From: Coturnix japonica
Lineage: Eukaryota > Chordata > Aves > Galliformes > Phasianidae
Length of the DNA stretch: 64,000 nucleotides
Direction of reading: 5' to 3'
NCBI RefSeq assembly: GCF_001577835.2
Contig: NC_029543.1
Span: 1,128,199 to 1,192,198, forward strand
In this document: piece after piece, positions 59,298 to 64,000 of the stretch
Position numbering within the stretch: position 1 is the first letter of the stretch
Layout: each line of letters starts with the position of its first letter
Made by a program: the position numbers and the translations under genes
Notes under the pieces: generated by a model
What the model saw: the letters and a program-made list of their open reading frames with translations, nothing else
Told to the model about the DNA's origin: nothing
The model's database searches: none

Positions 59298-60565
59298 TAG
59301 ATAACCCAGCTGGCCCCAGCCCCTCCGTTACCCCACACATGGCCCAAGGACCATCCCAGCTCCCGATGTAGCTGATGTTTTTGCTACCATCTATGCATTT
59401 CTCAATGAGATCAGCAGCGTTTCGGCCTGGGAAAACAAAATGAAACAAAACAGAAAACAACAACTTTTCTTCCCCCTTTTTTCCCTTTCTGGTTTTTGTT
59501 CTGTTTTTAAGAGACTTAAGAAAACTTTGTCGGTGTTGTTTATGGTTGTTCTCTTCTGGTTTTTGTTCTTTTTTTCCCTCTGACCCTTTTTTAAATGATT
59601 TCCAAAAGAAAAGTCTTCCGGTGTAACACAGGACTGGGGAGCAGTACGGGGGTGTCCCCCAACCCCTCCCTGGGCACAGCCAGACCCCGAGGTATGGCCA
59701 CACCATGGGACCTTCACCTGGGTGACTCCAGCATGGGGCAGCTCAACCATGTGGGCTGGGGATGCTCCTGCACAAGCAATAATGATCAGCACCTGTGCAG
59801 GTCAGTGCTGGGGTGTGAGAGAGGAGAGAGGGAAAAGAAGGGTTGGAGCTGAGGAACCAATGGGAGAAGGAACCCCAGAGGAAGGGTTCTGGATGGTGCT
59901 GCTGCAGCTGGAAGGTGTAGGTGCATGCACAGCACCCATCCAGGTTCCTCCACTGCTCATTTCCCCTCTTGCCATTGCAGCTGTACTCCAGCAGCTCCTG
60001 TTCACCATGGGGAGCCCCCCCATGGTCCTACTGTCCCTTCTTTTTGGGAACACACCCAAGATCCCGATTCCTGCTGGATTTAATGGCATCTCCAGACCTT
60101 TGGGGCTGTGTTTTGGGCACAAAGCCCCCCTAGGCTGCTCCCACACCTTTCCCTTCCCATGTTATAGAAGTGTGATGGGAACATCCATCTTACCCCGTCA
60201 TCCTTCCATGGGTCCCATCGCATGCCAGGTGCCCCCAGTGCTCCCTACACTGTGCATGCTGCCTCATGTCGGGGTCCCCCCCATGTCACCCCACTCAGTG
60301 TCAGGACTGACTTGGTTTTTGTTTTTTCCTTTTCTTCCCCATGTGCCTCGAGTATCGGACAGCCACTCATGCACCGTGCACAGGATCCATGCCATGGCCT
60401 CCAGCAGAAGGGCTTGGGCAACACCCAGAGCTCAATTAGGAGCAAACACAGAGCCCAGGGCACTGGGGTGGGATTACCATGCAGGGGGTGAGGGCCCCGG
60501 TGGGGTCAGGAGTGGGGGATTTGGGCTTTACCACTGAGCACCACTGCCAGCCCTGTGAACCCCAT

Positions 60566-60571
60566 AATAAA
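60566..60571 (+). terminator. LINGO3: PolyA signal of LINGO3
   Basis: AATAAA stands 1.46 kb after the stop codon in CCCATAATAAACGATG. It is the first canonical signal after the stop that I found. Confidence 0.6.
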
Positions 60572-60599
60572 CGATGTTAAAACAACTTTCAGAGGGGAC

Positions 60600-62480
60600 C
60601 GAAGTGCATATTATTAATAACTAATAAATGATTAATGCGCATGTGTTAACAAGCTGCCACTGCTATTAATCTGTTATTAATTATTAAGGGAGTATTTGTA
60701 AGTATGCCCTGAAGCTGACAGGTGCAAAGCTTTGCAGCCACCCTCTAGCTTGCATGGACCTGGGGTAGGGGGTGGTTAAAGGGATTCACACTGTTCCCAT
60801 GGGGCACCTGGATGTCCCCAGTGTCCCTTGCCCAATTGGTTGGGGACCAATCCACTTTGTATCCCCAGCACTGGGGCTGCTGAGCATCCTGAAACGCAGC
60901 CTAAAACACCCTGATCCTGGGTTTGTGCCACCCCACAGTCCTGGTTCTCCCAGTATGGGACTGGGATGGGCACTGCGGGCAGTGAAGCAAAGCAATGCCT
61001 CCATCTGCTGGAGGAAAGGGCTCTGGGTGGCTCCCAGCTGCCTCCCCCCCAAACCCAAAACCATGTACCCAGCAGGGATTTGAGGATGCTTTTGGGGTGC
61101 CTCCAGCACAGTGGTGGCCCTGTTTAGAAGCTGTCCCTTAGCTCTGCAGCTGGCCAGGGCAGGAGCACAAAACTGGGCTTTTTCAGTCATTTTCTGCACA
61201 GAAGAAAAAAAAAAGGCATATCCAGAGAGATGCCTACCCCTTCCCTTCCCTTCCCTTCCCTTCCCTTCCCTTCCCTTCCCTTCCCTTCCCTTCCCTTCCC
61301 TTCCCTTCCCTTCCCTTCCCTTCCCTTCCCTTCCCTTCCCTTCCCTTCCCTTGACTCTTTCCCTTCCCTCTTTCCTTTCCCTTCCCTTCCATTTCCCCTT
61401 CCGTTTCTCTAACACAAAACTTGTTACCTTTCCTCTCTGCAAACCCACATCTTGCACAAAGGAGGAACACAAAGAGTATCCGAGCAGCAGGGATGAAGCA
61501 AACCCATTGCAACAACCTGCAGCGGTCAGTGCACACTGCTGAGTGCAATCGGTGCCCCCGGAGCACCCCGGGGAGCAACACTGAGCCTCGAGCTTCCTTT
61601 AAGCTCACGTAGACATTGGTGAATGCATTTTGAAAGCACATCATCCTGCAAGTAGAAGCCATGGCCAGCGCAGGTGGAGCACAGGATGGGGTTTGGGAGC
61701 ATTTGCTGAGCCCAGGGAGCCCCCAGCAGAGCCGGGATATGAGAATGGAGCCCAGCAGGCCCCCACCGCTGCCAGGGAAAGCTCGGAGGTAACAAACTGC
61801 TCTGCAAACATCTCCCCAAGTGCAGCTGCACCCGCTTCGAATGCTCCAGCATAAAGCGTTGCACCGCAGTGAGACCTGCGGTTGCAGCAGGGTAATATCG
61901 TTCCCTGGGGGGAGGGAGGTGAATCTGGGCTGAAGTCTGATGGTGTTGGGAGCAGAAAATGGTGGGTTTCAGGAAAGTCGGTGTTGTTTCAGTACTGCTC
62001 GTAGAAGCAGGGTTGGACGTGCAGGTTTGCACCGAGTCTGGCCAGAACAGGGAAGTGCAGCCCCATGGGTGGCCCCTTCTTGCTGCTCCCCATCCCCGCT
62101 CAGTGTTTGTGTGCTCCCCTTCTCGTGCATAGATCTCTGGATCCCTCACACTCCATCCCTGCTTGGGCTGGGAGGGAGGTTTTCCTGCTCTTACCCCATA
62201 CACCCCCCCATCCATCATCCACCAAGCAGGGATCAGCAGGGCAGACCTGGGGTGCCCCCCATCCTTCTGCAAACACACACAACCAGGCACAAAGCCCACA
62301 GCAGCTTCCACCAGCAGAACAGGGGCTGCAGTCACAGGCAGCCCAACCTCCCTGTTTTTCACCCCAAAACAAGGCAGACACGGCCTCCCTACCCACTGCT
62401 TCCCCTTTTTCTTGACTCTCTGGAGCTGACAGCGGAAGCCCCTGGGGGGGGGGCATGCACTGACTCCCAGCTCTGTGCAG
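60600..62480. other. LINGO3-PEAK3 intergenic region
   Basis: It holds a TAAT-rich island (60,608-60,690), the (TTCCC)n tract, and whatever promoter and 5' UTR PEAK3 has. No further coding exon was recognised. Confidence 0.5.
61237..61352. repeat. (TTCCC)n pentanucleotide repeat
   Basis: About 23 perfect TTCCC units form a pure pyrimidine strand, followed by an imperfect C/T-rich tail to about 61,400. It lies about 1.1 kb before the first PEAK3 coding exon. Confidence 0.95.
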
Positions 62481-62484
62481 GGCC

Positions 62485-64000
62485 ATGGCACGAGCCCGCT
62501 GTGCCAGCCTGGACCTGGGGGGCTCTATGGTGAACATGCCCCTATTGGACACCCTGGAGGAGCACCCACCTCAGACCCCAACCTCAGACCTCATCTACAG
62601 CAACGTGGGTGAGTGACAGCCCGGCATCCAGCCAGGGGGGTGGGAGAGGGGGCTCAGCACTGGGTGCTGTGTGTCTTTGAGGGGAATAACATGGGGTGAA
62701 TAATTCCTCTCTCTGCAGGAGAGCTGCGCGCCCACCTCGTCCCCACCAAGGCCAGCCGAGGGGATGGAGCCAGGAGAGCCCCCCCACAGCCCGGCCACGA
62801 CCCCCTGCCTCCCCCCTTGCCCCAAAAGCAGCTTCAGAGAGCTGAGTCCCTCCCTGAGCAGGGCACATGGAAGCCCTATGGCCGAGACCCCCAGCCACAG
62901 CTCAGCAGCTCTTGGTCTCAACACAAAGATGGGGCACCCAAAAAGCCCCTGACCAAGTCACATAGCCTGGGGGAGACCCGGGGGGTGTTTCTGATGCCCA
63001 ACCCGGCAGATCTGACATTTAGAACAGGGGATGCAGTGCTAAGCCCGATCCTGCAGGGTCTGGAGGACCGGACAGGGCTGTGCGACCTCATGGTGGGCTG
63101 TCATGCTGCTGGCCTGACCCGGCTGTGTGCCCGTGCTATGGAGGGGCTAATGGGGTCCTGGGAGGGGCTGCAGACTAAGCTGGCAGGGCAAGGCTGGGCT
63201 GCACTCAACGTGCTGCAGGGGGAGCCGTGCTGCCAGAGCGGGGATGCCTGGTATTACCGTGTGGGGGTCACCTTTAGGAATGAACAGCTGGAGCTCGCAG
63301 CCAAGGTAAGGGGGATTGGGGGCAGCAGGAGCCCCAATGGGTGGGTGGGCAAGATGGATGGCATTTGGGTGGTTCCTCTTTGGTGCTCACCACCCTCACT
63401 TCTTTCTCATATCCAACCTGATTTCTTGCTCCAAGCTGCTTCAGCACGCACCAAGAGGTGCAGGGGAGCACTATGCATGGGTAGGAGCTGCACATCTGCC
63501 CCTGCCCCATCTCTCCTTGCAGGTCCTCAAGCCAGGCTGCTGCACCAAAGAAATAGAGAGCTCCCTTGGATCACACTGCAGCATCCAGCGCATCATCAGC
63601 CGCTTCACTGACCGTCTCCCAGGGGCATTGGTCCTCCCAGGTCACCCCAGCAAACAGGGACTGTCCCCAGGCTGCCCTGCTGTTCCCCGTGTCCTGCAGG
63701 TCCTCCTGTCTCCAGATGTGCCCTACCAGACCCTGGCGGGGTTTGTGGAGAGCTCCCATGCACTGCATAGGAGCAGCCCTGGGCACTATGAACGCCTGGC
63801 ATGTCTGCTCCTCCTGCAGCTGTGCACGGGGCTGGAGCACCTCAGGGTGCAGAATATGGGGCAGGGTGATATCTGCCCTGAGAACCTGTTGTTGGTGCAG
63901 TGCCCACGTCCCTATGACAGCCAGCAGGACAAGGAGGGATCCGTGGGGCTGTCCCTTCCAAGGCTGCTCATCAGCAACTTCTTCAAGGTGAAAGACAAGA
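62485..64000 (+). CDS. PEAK3: PEAK3, PEAK-family pseudokinase scaffold (partial, runs off the right edge)
   Basis: Coding exons are 62,485-62,608, 62,719-63,305 and 63,523 onward, all with GT-AG sites and matching phases. They give 396 residues before the window ends (human PEAK3 has about 473). Residues 37-55 (IYSNVGELRAHLVPTKASR) match the human N-terminus. Tyr38-Ser-Asn40 keeps the pYxN GRB2-type site, PPPLPQK (72-78) fits a CRK SH3 ligand, and RAESLP (82-87) fits the 14-3-3 motif RxxSxP. The third exon is the pseudokinase C-lobe: the catalytic-loop place reads DICPENLLLV and the DFG place reads SNF, so catalysis is not expected. PEAK proteins dimerise and scaffold adaptor signalling in the cytoplasm. 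The start has TGA in frame at 62,461, and an acceptor-like TGTGCAG at 62,480 suggests a noncoding exon upstream. PRAG1 or PEAK1 are less likely because both are far longer. Confidence 0.85.

Larger units (their letters stand above)
59107..60590 (+). other. LINGO3: LINGO3 3' UTR
   Basis: About 1.48 kb lie between the stop codon and the polyA signal. It includes a short CR1 tail (59,240-59,297) and an A/T-rich stretch around 59,440-59,600. No other gene is seen in it. Confidence 0.6.

Noticed and set aside
61230-61542. Repetitive PSLPF-type and GKGRE-type frames over the (TTCCC)n tract
   Set aside because: A 5-bp repeat is open in all frames by construction; no gene is implied.
1-64000. tRNA, rRNA, CRISPR arrays, endogenous retroviral genes or LTR pairs
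   Set aside because: I looked for TPsiC-like boxes, regular spacer arrays, and paired repeats flanking gag or pol-like frames. None was seen by eye, though a proper search could still find small RNAs.

Overview
The window looks like a piece of a bird genome, probably galliform and probably from a gene-dense microchromosome. The evidence is ten CR1 LINE fragments with the usual avian 3' ends, short introns, GC-rich gene ends, and a LINGO3-PEAK3 gene pair that in human lies together on 19p13.3. The species and chromosome are inferences. I see no prokaryotic, viral or CRISPR features.

Layout. Positions 1-15,068 (minus strand) hold the repeat exon of a very large mucin-like gene: about 33 tandem units of roughly 149 residues, rich in Thr and Ser. 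Only 12,246-15,068 and 1 to about 1,860 (apart from one N gap) read cleanly. The part between is full of single-base indels and reads like uncorrected long-read sequence. A signal-peptide exon with a perfect donor lies 11.5 kb away at 26,568-26,646 (minus), and its intron phase fits the repeat exon. From 26,647 to 38,200 I see intergenic DNA with CR1 copies. At 38,385-40,240 (plus) is a compact six-exon gene for a 267-residue protein that I do not recognise, with a basic N-terminal half, a nuclear-localisation-like cluster and a very acidic tail. It ends in a clean polyA signal.

From about 47.2 kb onward lies LINGO3 (plus): a CpG-island promoter with a probable noncoding first exon, a 9.8 kb intron, a single coding exon at 57,289-59,106, and a 3' UTR ending near 60,590. 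Next is a long (TTCCC)n tract, and then PEAK3 (plus, 62,485 to beyond the window end), a pseudokinase scaffold with its N-terminal signalling motifs intact. LINGO3 is a neural cell-surface receptor component and PEAK3 a cytoplasmic scaffold. They are neighbours by conserved synteny, and nothing here shows that they work together.

The most interesting items are the mucin-like gene with its two repeat types and the unrecognised acidic-tailed gene. Many open frames on the plus strand of the mucin repeat, and most others in the window, are shadows and are not annotated.
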